The notes under the pieces were generated by a model. That model was given only the letters and a program-made list of their open reading frames with translations. It was not told where the DNA came from and ran no database searches. A DNA stretch of 64,000 bases from Protopterus annectens (lineage: Eukaryota; Chordata; Ceratodontiformes; Protopteridae), in assembly GCF_019279795.1 (NCBI RefSeq), contig NC_056725.1, forward strand, positions 1,606,324,293-1,606,388,292, in the 5' to 3' direction. Both the position numbers and the translations under genes were made by a program. This document shows positions 1 through 9,345 of the stretch, one piece after another (the first letter of the stretch is position 1; every line of letters starts with the position of its first letter).

Positions 1-12
1 CGTGCGTGTGTT

Positions 13-68
<56 letters not shown>

Positions 69-99
69 TGTGTGTGTGTTTGTGTGTGTGCGTGTGTGT
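1..99. repeat. (TG)n microsatellite
   Basis: Nearly pure TG dinucleotide repeat with a few interruptions. It runs off the left edge of the window, so its full length is unknown. Confidence 0.95.
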
Positions 100-1087
100 C
101 ATAGACAAGTGTGCTCACCCGCATTGAGGAAGTATTTTTTGTAGTTGTTGAAGAAAGAGAGAATTACAGACCGGAACTGCAAAGGAAGACTGTCTCAAGA
201 TTCTGATTTCTGCTTGATGTTCTTTTGTTATCGTCGGCACTGTCAGCTTATGTGGAGCTTTAATTTGTGTGGTTCACTTCTGACCTCTGCTTTGGTTAGT
301 TTTAGAGTTGTGGTTTGGTTGATTTGCAGTATTCTGCATGAGCAGCTCTTGAATGTTGCTTCCTGTTACTTTTGTTTGCATATTAGATGTCAACCCATAT
401 GTGTCTAATGCAGGATTTGATTACATATTGAGTGTCTCTTGTCTCTTGATTGGTGAAATTGAATATTAAGTGGTTTAATGCTGATGAATGTATGTATATA
501 ATACACCCATTTATATTGGTGTGTATTGTAAGTCCATGTGTGTATTTGTGAGCATATTAGTCATGTGGGTTATGTCCTTTATGTAATATATGACCAAGTA
601 AAGCTGGTTACGCAAACTACTACTAAAGTACATTAGTAAGGTATATGCAATGGGACTTTTAAGCGTAGTAGAACTAGTTCACCAGAATGTACCTCAGTCT
701 TGTGGATTCCTAGCTGGCAGAGCTGCAGTATTTGGATGAGTTCCTTCTGTTCACAGACTTGCAACAGAGTTAACAATTTAACAGTATGGCAGAGAAATGC
801 ATGTTGCAGTCATAGATGGGGCAAAAGAGTCCTATTCAAGTCATGTAGTCTGATATTGTCAAAACTTGAGCTTTTTCAGAAAATAATTTGTGTGTAAAAT
901 GCCCCAGTTATTATATACTGGTGGCTAGAGAAAACTGAGCAAGTATACCTAGTGGTGGTTAGAGAATAACTCAGGCTCAAACCCTATACCTTGGGTGCAG
1001 GTAGCAAGAGCCTGAATTCCCTACCCCCACCATTTGTAAAAGCTTTTCAGATTTCTGTGGTTTTCTGGAATAATTCACTGAATAATT
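100..1087. other. No recognised feature
   Basis: AT-rich non-coding sequence. Reading frames of 65-87 codons occur but carry no motif, so I treat them as chance. Confidence 0.5.
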
Positions 1088-1312
1088 GATGGTGCAGTGG
1101 TAGCATTGCTGCCTCACAGCTAGAAGTTCTCTGGTTTGAATCTTGGCTGGGGTACTTTCTGTGTGGAGTCTGCATGTTGTTTGTGGGGGTGACTTCTGGT
1201 TTTCTCCCATGTTAGAAAGACATGTGTCTGGAGTGTTTCTCCCTGGGCCTGTGCTGAAAATTAGCTTTGTTCTAAGTCAGACTTTCCTGGTTGACAAATG
1301 TTAAATAAAAAT
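1088..1312 (+). mobile_element. V-SINE-like SINE with LINE-type 3' tail
   Basis: A tRNA-like head at about 1091-1150 has a degenerate A-box region (GGTGCAGTGGTAGC) and a B-box-like GGTTTGAATC. A central block follows that resembles the conserved V-SINE domain of fishes and lungfishes (TGTGTGGAGTCTGCATGTT, about 1159-1177). From about 1236 the tail reads CTCCCTGGGCCTGTGCTGAAAA and ends in ATAAAA. The same tail ends the LINE at 13370-14865 and recurs alone at 15597, 32395 (minus) and 51020. Head and central domain come from family knowledge; the shared tail is read directly. Confidence 0.7.
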
Positions 1313-1609
1313 GACAGGCATTTGAATTTCAGACTTCATATTCTTCAGAAAGTATATGGTAACACAAAACCTTTTGTTCTAGCAATTTTCTAAGTTTATA
1401 AGATGAATATTTGAAATTTGTCCATATTTTGAGGGCTGTATTCCACCATTATTAGCTTCGTCCAGGATTTTTGTGCTAAGCGGTTGACAGCTATGGTGAC
1501 ACCTGAATTCACTGAATATGTTTGGGGGCTGTATTTCCCCATTATTGGCTTTGACCAGGTGTTTTGTGCTAAGAGGTTGAGAGCTATGGCTGAGAACTGA
1601 ATTCTCTAA
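1313..1609 (+). mobile_element. MITE fragment with duplicated 3' end
   Basis: This matches the 3' two-thirds of the ~300-bp TIR element seen whole at 2970-3257 (GACAGGCATTTGAATTTCAG, then a segment about an AT-rich GTCC block, then GTGCTAAGCGGTTGA). The terminal ~90 bp occurs twice in tandem, at about 1431-1523 and 1524-1609. It sits directly behind the SINE tail, so the SINE probably landed in the MITE and replaced or displaced its 5' part. Confidence 0.55.
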
Positions 1610-1895
1610 ATGGAAGCCATTTAAGTTTCAGTCCTCCTTTCTTAGACAAAATAGTTGATTTAGCATAGTGGTATGTTGTTCTGACTGTTTTGCACAGGGT
1701 CCTACGTTCAAGCCTTGGCAGTGAAATGTATGGTGGTAGCACAGCATTTTATACTAGCAACTTTCCAAGATTATACAAGCAATGTTTAAAATGTGTCCCT
1801 GGTTTTTGGGCTTTTATCCCCCCTTAATAAATTTTGGCTTTTTCCAGATTTCTTGTGATGCAAAGTTGAGAGATACAGTTGAGTGTCGAGTGAAT
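1610..1895 (+). mobile_element. MITE fragment interrupted by a SINE head
   Basis: MITE-family sequence is present on both sides of a tRNA-like insert: GCCATTTAAGTTTCAG on the left, and ACTTTCCAAGATTATACAAG through CCAGATTTCTTGTGATG and GTTGAGAGATA on the right. The right side keeps the terminal GAGAGRTA-like end. This indicates an older MITE copy split by a younger SINE. Confidence 0.5.
1650..1726 (+). mobile_element. tRNA-derived SINE head
   Basis: A tRNA-like block with A-box-like TTAGCATAGTGG at about 1660 and B-box-like ACGTTCAAGCC at about 1704-1714 is embedded in the MITE copy. No long 3' body is visible, so it is a short or truncated SINE. Confidence 0.5.
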
Positions 1896-1963
1896 TTTAT
1901 GAGGAGCTGAGACCTTCAGGGGAAGAGAAGTTTAGTGCTGCTTATTCAGAGTTTGCTTGCATT

Positions 1964-2120
1964 CTTAATAGCACAGCAGGTAGTGTACTGGCGTTTGATG
2001 CAGAAAGCTGTGGGTTCTGCTCCCATAGTATGTGGATGCATGGCTGATACTGTACTGTGTTGTGAAGGAGACAGATACTGCAGTCCTGAAAATGTCCTCT
2101 TTGTTGAAGATACCTAGTAA
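1964..2120 (+). mobile_element. tRNA-derived SINE
   Basis: The head has A-box-like AGCACAGCAGGTAGTG and B-box-like GTGGGTTCTGCTCCCA. A short unique body follows to about 2120. The assignment rests only on the spacing and sequence of the two polymerase III boxes, so it is tentative. Confidence 0.45.
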
Positions 2121-2969
2121 GTATGAACCTATCAATTTGCCATCCATTCCCTATTGCAATATTACTAGCTTATCTTATTTTTAATGTAACATAGGCAATG
2201 TATTCCTCAAGGGCAACAGGCACTTTATTTGTAGATGAAACTATGAAATATAAAGTTGTTTGCTAGCTGCATCCTCTTCATTAGTTACAGATCTCATTAA
2301 TGTGGAATTATTTAGATGACTTTCACTTCGGCAAAAATTGTGCATATTTACTGATACTGGTGGATTGTAGAAGTTTGAGTAGACTTTTATAATGGAAATG
2401 TTCTCATCTGGGCAGTTTTATCATTATTGGTGCATGCATTTTGTTTCATTATTTACTGGAAAAATGTTCAAAACAAATTTAAACCGCCCTCTAACAACTG
2501 TACTGTATTATACAAGAAATATAATTTAATACAGTCAGGAAGGTGTATCAAAGAACACATGTATGTTTGGTGTGCAAGGGGCCTATGATTTGAAAACAGT
2601 CCAAAGTTAATCTTTATCTGCCACTGGCCAAATGTATTTTCTTTGAATGTGGGTTTCAGTGCTGCTTCAATGAATGCAAGTTTCAAGGGCAGAGAAGTTT
2701 TAATGCTAAGTCTATTTTCATTGAGACTGCATTGCTTTGTTTACCAGATATATTTTAGTGTTTGTGCTGTAAAATGCAAAATAAAACTTTCAATTGAAAT
2801 CCAAATCATTCTAGAAGTAAAGTAATATGCACATTACAGTGTTTATGATAAGTGGGGCAAATAGTCAATTAATGAGACATTAGAATGGCTGCTGGGGGAG
2901 GCTACATTTGACCATGATTTTGTGAGGGGGGTAGGGTGGCAAACTCAAAGACAGCCCCAGCTGAACTGC
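2121..2969. other. No recognised feature
   Basis: AT-rich non-coding sequence. I see no gene, RNA or repeat I can name. Confidence 0.5.
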
Positions 2970-3257
2970 ACCTCTCAACTGTCCAGATTTTCACAGAATG
3001 AATAGATTTTTGCTTCTTATTTTTGGTTTGTTCCTCATAAATTTGTGGTTTTTCTGGCAAATCATTTAGGAATAAAGTCACTAAATAATGACAGACATTG
3101 AGTTTCAGACTTTATAACCTTCAGAACAATGCATGCTAAAGCAAGACTGTTTATTCTATCAACTAAGTTTATACAAGAGCAATTTTTAGTACTGTTTGTA
3201 TGTTCCCCAATATATTTGGCCTTGTCCAGATTTCCTGCGTTAAGAGGATGAGAGGTA
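2970..3257 (+). mobile_element. ~290-bp TIR MITE, reference copy
   Basis: It begins ACCTCTCAACTGTCCAGAT and ends GTTAAGAGGATGAGAGGTA, so the ends form a short terminal inverted repeat (ACCTCTCA/TGAGAGGT). The interior has GTGGTTTTTCTGGCAAATCA, a conserved GACATTGAGTTTCAGAC block and AAGTTTATACAAGAGCAAT. There is no coding capacity. Several copies flank the TIR with TA, consistent with a Tc1/mariner-type target, but the mobilising transposase is not identified. Other copies are near 1313, 1610, 3523, 33870, 52738 and 53753. Confidence 0.75.
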
Positions 3258-3522
3258 CGTGCAAATAAATCATTTTATAGAATTAGGCATATCCAGAACT
3301 CTTAACTGTTCCTGCTTTTGGTTCAAAATGTTGCTCTCCCCTTAATAATCCCTCTGCAAAATGGCAATTTTGGAAGAAAACATGGAGGGTTTACAATTAA
3401 TAAATAACTGTAATAATCAGAGTTATAGATTACTTTTATTTCAAAAATGCATGTAGATTCTCTTATTTTGTCAGCTGCACAGGTTAACAGTACTAATATT
3501 AAAAAAGTGTCCCTTCTTTGAC

Positions 3523-3830
3523 AGGTGCTCAGCTGTATTGTGTGGCTATTTTATATTTTTTCATCACATTTTTGGGCCATTTTTCATAGAATTGTGTATT
3601 TATGGGAAATTAGTGGCAAATCATTAAAGATTGGAGTTAGAAAATAATGACAGACATTTGAGTTTCATTTTTCATACCCTTCAGAAAATTCATACTAATG
3701 CAAGACCTACTATTCTATTATCTTTCCAAGTTTATAAGAGCAATATTTAAAAATTGTCCTTATTTTGGGGCCTTTGTCCCACTTCTATAATGGTTTTGTC
3801 CAGATTTCTTGCTCTGTGGTTGAAAGGTAT
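3523..3830 (+). mobile_element. MITE copy, same family
   Basis: Homologous along its length to the 2970-3257 copy: GGCAAATCATTAAAGA, the GACATTTGAGTTTCA block, CTTTCCAAGTTTATAAGAGC and a terminal GGTTGAAAGGTATG. The left TIR is degraded (GCTCAGCTGTA). Confidence 0.65.
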
Positions 3831-5889
3831 GACAAATGTGTCAGGGCCATCACTGTCAGCCAGAGACATTTCAAATTGTGACATACTTGTTACACCCCAC
3901 TTCCCCATGTAGTGACTCTGGATGTGTCCAAGCAAGGCAAGGAGTTGTTATGCAGTGTAAGTGTGCAGAGTACCCCCCCATCCAAGTTAGACACACGTAC
4001 AGCAGTGGCTTTTTATTTGTCCTTGATTTTGCAGAACTGTCTGGTTTTCTATCATATTTTTATACTGTTGATTTATGCTTCTTATTATTCAGAAAACGCA
4101 GGCTGTTTCAGTGCTTATTGCCCTGTGTTTAAGTAGCAATGCTTTAATGACCATCAGGTAAGCTTGTCTGAGATTGTAAGATGCAAGGAAGCTTTAATAA
4201 GCATACTGTTAAAGAATTACCAATATTGGAAGCCTTTTCATTGTTGCCATGCAGAGAATATTTACATAACTAGATAACGTATAAGCCTTAGGTATTGAAA
4301 TGCATATGACAGTATTTGTAATAAAGGACAGGATTACAGTATTTTCAGAAGCTCATTACATTTGTTGGAGACATGCAGCCATCTTTGCAGGCTTTATCCA
4401 TAAACTAAACAGAATGCCAATCTATTGTGTGGTCCATAACCTGTGCAGTAATTCTTTAAGCAATTTATCTTGAGCTTGTTTCTAGTTTGCTGTTCATTTT
4501 ATACTTTGATCATATTTTCCCATGAAACAAGTACATAGTTATCAGGCAGCAGGTCTTTTTTGGATAAGAAACATTTTTACAAGTGGGGGTATCACAGAGA
4601 TTGCTACCTTCAGCATGTTACTTGGTACTTTTTATAAAGCTGAATATAAATTATAATTAGAACTGCAGTGCAAGGAGAAGTGGTTTGAGTTGAGAGCTGC
4701 TTGTTTTTCTTATAATTGATTTTGACTGGCATTCCAGTAATGTATTTAAAAAAGTAATTCATTTTTTCATGCCTCACAACCTTTTTGTTTCCATCTAGAT
4801 ATTAAGTAAGCTGCCATGTAGCCAATGCATTGACATATTTTTTTCTTCTACACTTCATTTTGTCATGATTGGACTCTCATAATGGCAGTTTGGCACCCAG
4901 GACAGCGTATTTAATTAAAGTTCCAGGTTTTGTGGTTTTGAGTCTAGCTCCACCCATTTCTAGTTGGTTACACCCCTTCTCATTGGTCCCACCCATTCAG
5001 CTGTCTCCTGCAGCCACCCTTTGATTTGCAGTTACCAGCCACCACTGGAGTAATGACCCTGTGTTTTTGTTGTTTACATCAGTCAATCTTAATGTATGAT
5101 TTATTTACATGTTTCTGGATCCTTAAGATTCCAGAAATAATTTATCAGACTAACTTAAAGTAAACCTTTATCAAAATTCTAAACAAAGTTTCTATTTTTC
5201 TGTTCTGCATTTGATTATTTTACATAGTATATTCATTTTTTTAACTCTGAGTAAAGTTCTGTAAGTAATTAGCTGCTGTATACCTATGGATAGCAAAGGA
5301 ATCCTGAATTTACACAGAGAGCTCCATGGTAAATTGCTATGATATTGAGTAGAACATAGTAATGACAAACTGTACAGAAATGCAAAGCCTAGACTGTTGA
5401 TATCAGGAAGGCTCTATGTATAAAATGGCTTGAAGTAAAATTGCAAAGCACCCAACATTTCTTTGTGAACAGCCAACTAAATAGGGCGATAAGTGGTTGT
5501 GCACAAAAAGGTTTGCTTTTATAAACAGAGATGTGGTTAGGTCTAGTGAAATGCTAGCCAAGTGGCATGGAAAAGTAGTATGGATTACAGTGGACAAGAC
5601 TCAAAAATGGAAACTGCTTCTGGGTATGGATTGCAACTTAAAAACTGGAGAAGAAGGAAGAGATTTTCGATGAGAATGAAAGTGCTACCTGGACATAAAT
5701 TTCCTCATCTCTTCGCAAACCAATAATTCTGATAGAGATTTCTAGATCGGGTTTGTTTTTTCTACTGTTCATTAGTTTCCTTTTGTGAAAGACCCTGAGT
5801 TGGTATGAAGATGTGGGGATCTACAAAGCAGTTAGTTGAATGCCATGCATTTGGACTTCACACAATTACCTGAGAAATTTCTTTACTGC
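3831..5889. other. No recognised feature
   Basis: About 2 kb of AT-rich DNA. A CACCC-rich stretch near 4945-5045 (CTCCACCCA and CCCACCCA motifs) stands out in base composition but matches nothing I can name. The short reading frames show no domain. Confidence 0.45.
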
Positions 5890-5894
5890 ACCTG

Positions 5895-6365
5895 TGATCT
5901 TTTGAAAGGAAAACTTTCTCTGATGTTTGTGAATATGCACCTAACAATTGTTCTGATTATTCAGCAAAGCTTTATTCCATGAGAACAGTGTATTATAGCA
6001 TACCACTTGCTGTTTCTGTGATTCTACTGAGAATCTTCAGCACTCACATGGGAAATGATGGCGATACCAGGAGAAATGTGACTGGGAGAAACAATGTGCT
6101 TGATTTGTATCCAAAGGTAAGCTTTTACTCAACCCCCTTCTCTGTTAGTCATAGATTGTCCACAGTGAATATCATGCAGAACACAAGGGTGCTCCTAAGT
6201 GTCATTACTATGAGAATGTCCTGGGCCAAGTGTAAAAGACTGACTTTGCTGTCATGTCATTATACTTGAAGGAACACAAGGCTGCTCCTAAATGTCTTTA
6301 ATACTAGAATGTCCAGGGGCAAGTGTCAAAGACTGATTTTATTGTCATGTCATTAGACTTGAGGT
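5895..6365 (+). pseudogene. APE-type endonuclease domain remnant of the RTE-X-like LINE
   Basis: The intact protein would nick target DNA. Readable blocks are a YAPNN motif near 5940, THMGNDGDTRRN near 6040-6075 (the family DFNAHVGND region, here with the catalytic D of DFN lost) and SHRLSTVNIMQN near 6150-6185. The next block (QGC.....ECPG.SVKD, the CTWH...GRRSMIDF region) occurs twice because of a ~91-bp tandem duplication. No start codon can be assigned. Confidence 0.65.
6180..6362 (+). repeat. ~91-bp tandem duplication inside the LINE
   Basis: The unit AACACAAGGGTGCTCCTAAG...GTCATGTCATTATACTTGA is repeated immediately as AACACAAGGCTGCTCCTAAA...GTCATGTCATTAGACTTGA. The units differ by scattered substitutions, so the duplication is not recent. 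Confidence 0.8.
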
Positions 6366-7139
6366 CATACATTGCTGATGCTCAGGTCATTAGAAATGCT
6401 GAACTATCAGACAGACAGCATGATATTTAGATTTGCAAATGTATAGTTGATGTACTCTGAGAGTGCAAAGAAAATGCTTTGGTACAGGATAAGTTTAACT
6501 TCAACATCCAGAAGAGCTTTATAACATAGTGAAGGGATTCTTTTTATGATTTCAGAATGAGTCTGCAGTGATCTGTGGCCATAATATGATTAGTGCTGGT
6601 CAAGCTTGTACACATAGTCTACACTATTGGATATAAGTGATGAGAGAAGTCAATATGTGAATGGTAAAGCCTTCTGCACAATATTAGAATGATAGTAGTT
6701 TCTAGATTTTGCTGTCAGGTACTGATAGGTCAGAAAGGGAGCACTGAGCTCGGGTGTAGAATGAAATTGGCCTGGTCATGGAGATTTAATTTTGGATCAT
6801 GTCAGGGATGCTCTTTTAACCATCCAATAACTTTGGGCCACAGGGCATTACCAGAGGTCTTCTTTGGAAGTGTGAAGAAACACTGTTCTTGATGGTGGCC
6901 ATGTATCAGAAGATGAAAAATACTTTGATGAAGTCCAGATGAGTATGTATACCTGTGAAGACAAAACCAGAAGTATATATTGTAAATAATTCCAATTTTG
7001 TAGATGAAGATAATGCTACAGTTATTAGTTCTAGGATGGCAGGACTGCATGGTTCGATGAGATATAGTAAACAATGCTGGTGGCAGTCTTTATTTTTGGA
7101 ACTTCATGGTGAATGTGCTTTTTAAATGTTGCATAAAAA

Positions 7140-8265
7140 ATGGCAACATTACTTCTGGGCTGGAGAAGTGTAGTAGAAGTCTCTGTTTTCACAAAGGAGG
7201 ACAACTAGGTGTTTTGAAACTGAGATCACAGTCCTTTGCCTTCCTGACAAAGTCTATATTCAGGGTACTAGAAGGACATTTTATCATACTAGGAAACATT
7301 TGATTCATGAAGAATAGTAGACATTCCATCCTGAATATGGAACTGTAGATCAACTACTGGTTCTTACATGGATATAGAAAGGCTTGCAGGAGTTGCCAAT
7401 TTAGTCCCCATATATATTGTAAACATGCAGAAAGCCTATGGCCATTTACCCTCAAATATCTTGGTGGAGAGTGTTTCAGTAGTATAAGGTCATTGAAGGT
7501 TCTTCTTGAAGGTCTGAAGACCTCAGTGGTGATCCTTTGAAAATCCTGACTGAAACTGCAGATCCAGAAGTTCAAGGTAGCACTACTGCAAGCTATTGCA
7601 TACTTAAAGTTAGTATATACGATGAACAGTGTCCATGTGTAGAGCGCCACTCCACAACAATTGGCATGTAGGAGGCATCTGCTTTAATGGCTTTATAGTG
7701 AATCACAAAATTAACTGTATTATTTTGGTAACTGCCTTTAGTTTTTATTGCTATGTGACTCACAATTATGTGCTTTGTGTTCCTGAAAAGGACCTGTCCC
7801 AAGGCCAATTCTGTTTGCTATATGTTCCCTACATTTGGGGTGAAAATATCGAGTGACTCACAATTATGTGCTTTGCATTCCTGAAAAGGAGCTGGTCCCA
7901 AGGCCAATTGCTGTTTGTTATATGTTCCCTACATTTGGGGTGAAAATATTGAGTTTCCATATTTAGCATGAATCTATTTACGTTCTGATGGGGGGTATTA
8001 ATCTCTGACAATACTGTGTCTTGTCTTGCTTCCTCTTATTTTCATGGACAGGATATAATACATGATGTTTGGATGGTTTGGAATCAACTGAGTTGCTTCT
8101 TTGTTGTTTGCTGCCAGCATTTCCCTCTGTGCCTCAAGTGACTGGGATCACTGTCATGTACATCAGCATAATCATTTTGTTTACATGCTGTGCAATATAT
8201 AAGGACTTTCTTACAACAATGGACACATGTTGGTCTAAAGTGCACTGCCTACATAAGTTCCCAAA
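7140..8265 (+). pseudogene. Reverse transcriptase remnant of the RTE-X-like LINE
   Basis: Fragments follow the order of RT blocks: FHKGGQLGVLK and IFRVLEGHF (fingers, 7180-7285), GTVDQLLVLTWI (7346-7381), PIYIVNMQKAYGHLP (block A, with the catalytic D replaced by N before MQKAY, about 7400-7450), and FMDRI...SLLFAA near 8045-8110 where the family has SLLFADD. The DD of the catalytic YADD-type box reads AA/AS here, so the protein is dead quite apart from its frameshifts. The Asn and Ala changes are read directly; the alignment is from family memory. Confidence 0.6.
7754..7952 (+). repeat. ~99-bp tandem duplication
   Basis: Two adjacent units both run GTGACTCACAATTATGTGCT to TTTGGGGTGAAAATAT. 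They are about 93% identical by eye, with two 1-base insertions in the second unit. The duplication lies within the decayed LINE. Confidence 0.9.
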
Positions 8266-8344
8266 CCTGAACAACTGGGTGAACTCTTAGGGGCATATTG
8301 CCAATGTGGTAGCTCCCTGGGGTAGGTAACTTCCCAAAGGATAC

Positions 8345-9065
8345 AATAATGTATTTTTATTTTGGCATTTAGTTTCAGTCCATCATTTTGGTACCAATTA
8401 TTTATCTGGGACAAACCTTCCTGCAGGATGGCTAAGTCATTTGGGGGTTCAATGACTGCTCCTAGCTAGCAGTCATTTGCAGACTCAGTCAACCAGTGCC
8501 TAGTATTGGCTTTTACTTCAGAAAAGTAGATGCCAAACAGGCGAGAGCCCAGCACAGAACCCTGGGGACTCCACTAGTAACTGGTATCTTTGTGGAGGTA
8601 ATGTCCCCTATTTTGATTACCTACAGTCTATCTGTGAGCCATTTGGCAACCCAGTGAGTGACACTGGGGTTTATTCCCAGTTTATTTAGGTTTTCAGGTA
8701 TGCTTGACTGAGGGATTCCGTCAAAAGCATTGCCTATGTTGAGGTAAGTGGTATGTACCATTTTACCTCCATCTATTGCTTTGATGACCTTTTTCAAAAA
8801 AATCCACCAGGTTGAGTAAGCATAACCTACCCTTGACAAATACAAATTGAGACGGGTCTAGTGTTTGGCAGTTCCTTATGTCCTGATTGATTAATTCCAT
8901 GATCAGTATTTCTATGGCTTTGCATATGAGGGTGGTCAGACTTATGGGTCTATAATTGCCTGGGTCTGTGGAAGGTCCTCCCTTATGCAGGAGAATGACT
9001 GTAGCTGTTCTCCATTCACTTGGTACAAAAGCTGTATGGAGGTTGAAATTGAACAGTGTTGTTAT
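8345..9065 (-). mobile_element. CR1 LINE fragment (RT core only)
   Basis: The minus strand encodes part of the CR1 RT found complete elsewhere in the window. A 74-codon frame at 8621-8845 includes GKMVHTTYLNIGNAFDGIP (block A, usually YLDLAKAFDTIP) and VTHWVAKWLTDR. Reverse-complemented sequence on either side continues to the GVPQGS-type block, the ADDC region and LNAKK. Both ends of the element are missing. It is more diverged than the copies at 19.9, 30.1, 37.4 and 41.2 kb. Confidence 0.85.
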
Positions 9066-9244
9066 GGGTGTGGCTTAATCATGCTTCATGCTAATAATAA
9101 AGGTAATAAAGAGAAGAAAACTGAGTGCGATGCAGATCTTGAGGTTAGCATTCCTGTAAGTGCTATCTTACAGCAATTGGTTCTCTATCTCTATTCTTAT
9201 CTAAGGTAGCTTTTGTGCAGAATGTGCATGCCTTATTTATATTT

Positions 9245-9345
9245 GAATTGATTTTTTATGGGTATTCCAGATTCCTCTCATATCCCAAATGCATGCAGCC
9301 AGTATATTAGTGACTCTTTGCAGTGTGTAAGGATGATGAGAAAGA
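9245..9345 (+). mobile_element. Possible V-SINE central-domain fragment
   Basis: GGGTATTCCAGATTCCTCTC, CATATCCCAAATGCATGCAG and TTAGTGACTCTTTGCAGTG resemble, in order, the V-SINE block GGTTTCCTCCCACAGTCCAAAGACATGCAG followed by TTGGTGACTCT. The head and tail are absent. Confidence 0.4.

Larger units (their letters stand above)
5890..8290 (+). mobile_element. RTE-X-like LINE, heavily decayed
   Basis: Endonuclease and reverse-transcriptase segments appear in the right order on one strand, broken by many stops and frameshifts. The best stretches are an endonuclease block (YAPNNCSDYSAK, then HMGNDGDTRRNVTGRNN) and an RT block (FHKGGQLG, KSIFRVLEGHF, GTVDQLLVL, MQKAYGHLPSNIL), with a later FMDRI / SLLFA segment. 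These align from memory with the fish-type RTE-X family (GNDxxTWRGVIGRNG, GTVDQLYTL, KAYDRVPR). Two local tandem duplications sit inside it. The element is old and cannot encode a protein. Confidence 0.7.
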
